Origin: Ruegeria arenilitoris
Lineage (GTDB): Bacteria; Pseudomonadota; Alphaproteobacteria; Rhodobacterales; Rhodobacteraceae
Assembly (NCBI RefSeq): GCF_013032855.1
Contig: NZ_WQDA01000005.1
Coordinates: 248,001-312,000, forward strand
Reading direction: 5' to 3'
Length of the DNA stretch: 64,000 nucleotides
In this document: in pieces, positions 62,807 to 64,000 of the stretch
Layout of the letters: every line of letters begins with the position of its first letter
How positions within the stretch are numbered: position 1 is the first letter of the stretch
Made by a program: the position numbers and the translations under genes
The notes under the pieces: model-generated
What the model saw: only the letters and a program-made list of their open reading frames with translations
Told to the model about the DNA's origin: nothing
Database searches by the model: none

Positions 62807-62871
62807 GTCCGTCAGGCTGCGCGGCGAAGCCGGGCTGCCGCGGGCGCGGGAGCCTTGCCTGCCAATTCAGA

Positions 62872-64000
<1,129 letters not shown>

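Overview
The window is a dense, GC-rich alphaproteobacterial chromosome segment of Rhodobacteraceae (Roseobacter group) type. Reasons: three ethylmalonyl-CoA pathway genes (mesaconyl-CoA hydratase, ethylmalonyl-CoA mutase, crotonyl-CoA carboxylase/reductase) in one 18-kb stretch, an sdhCDAB operon, an RpoH2-type sigma factor preceded by a TGATCC-type promoter, a LuxR/LuxI pair next to CtrA-like boxes, and a mreBCD-mrdA-rodA block. I found no rRNA or tRNA gene, CRISPR array, insertion sequence or phage gene. Almost everything looks vertically inherited core genome, with gaps mostly under 200 bases.

Layout. 0-6.3 kb: ZntB-like metal transporter, malate dehydrogenase, a TSUP permease, and the cluster Mcl2-type lyase - NnrU-family membrane protein - DUF1737 - mesaconyl-CoA hydratase. 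6.3-12 kb: a VWA (DUF1194) protein, sdhCDAB with a palindrome-rich leader, two tiny genes and a DUF1989 protein. 12-18.1 kb: deoD, an H-NS/HvrA-like regulator, ecm, an acyltransferase and ccr. 18.2-19.9 kb: quorum-sensing module (small ORF, luxR, luxI). 19.9-25 kb: RecD-like helicase, SDR, TIGR02186 protein, two tandem TSUP paralogues. 25-29.8 kb: a BMP-family (nucleoside-type) ABC transporter operon. 29.9-36.3 kb: rimI-tsaB-nfu, a DsbA-like isomerase, UspA, an ilvE-type aminotransferase, Lrp, leucine-type dehydrogenase and trpS. 36.3-47.9 kb: a rhomboid-like protein without recognisable catalytic residues, murJ-glnD-PBP activator, rsmI-yraN-gshB, comM, a GST fused to a small cysteine domain, cobC-cobU. 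48-55 kb: rpoH2-chaN-coaBC-dut, a membrane-anchored ThiF/MoeB protein and an M3 oligopeptidase. 55-62 kb: ghrA-like dehydrogenase, then rodA, mrdA, mreD, mreC, mreB, all leftward. 62-64 kb: rlmJ and the 3' part of leuA, cut by the window end.

How it works together. mdh, sdh, the Mcl2-type enzyme, mch, ecm and ccr are consistent with acetyl-CoA assimilation by the ethylmalonyl-CoA pathway feeding C4 acids to the TCA cycle. The mre/mrd block, murJ and the PBP activator serve envelope growth. The quorum-sensing genes carry CtrA-like sites, and comM has a related site. This suggests, without proving, integration of quorum sensing, CtrA and DNA uptake as known in other Rhodobacterales. No clearly new multi-gene system stands out. 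The most interesting points are the palindromes before sdhC, the QS/CtrA layout with a hairpin over the luxI ribosome site, the degenerate rhomboid, the GST fusion, and several small genes.
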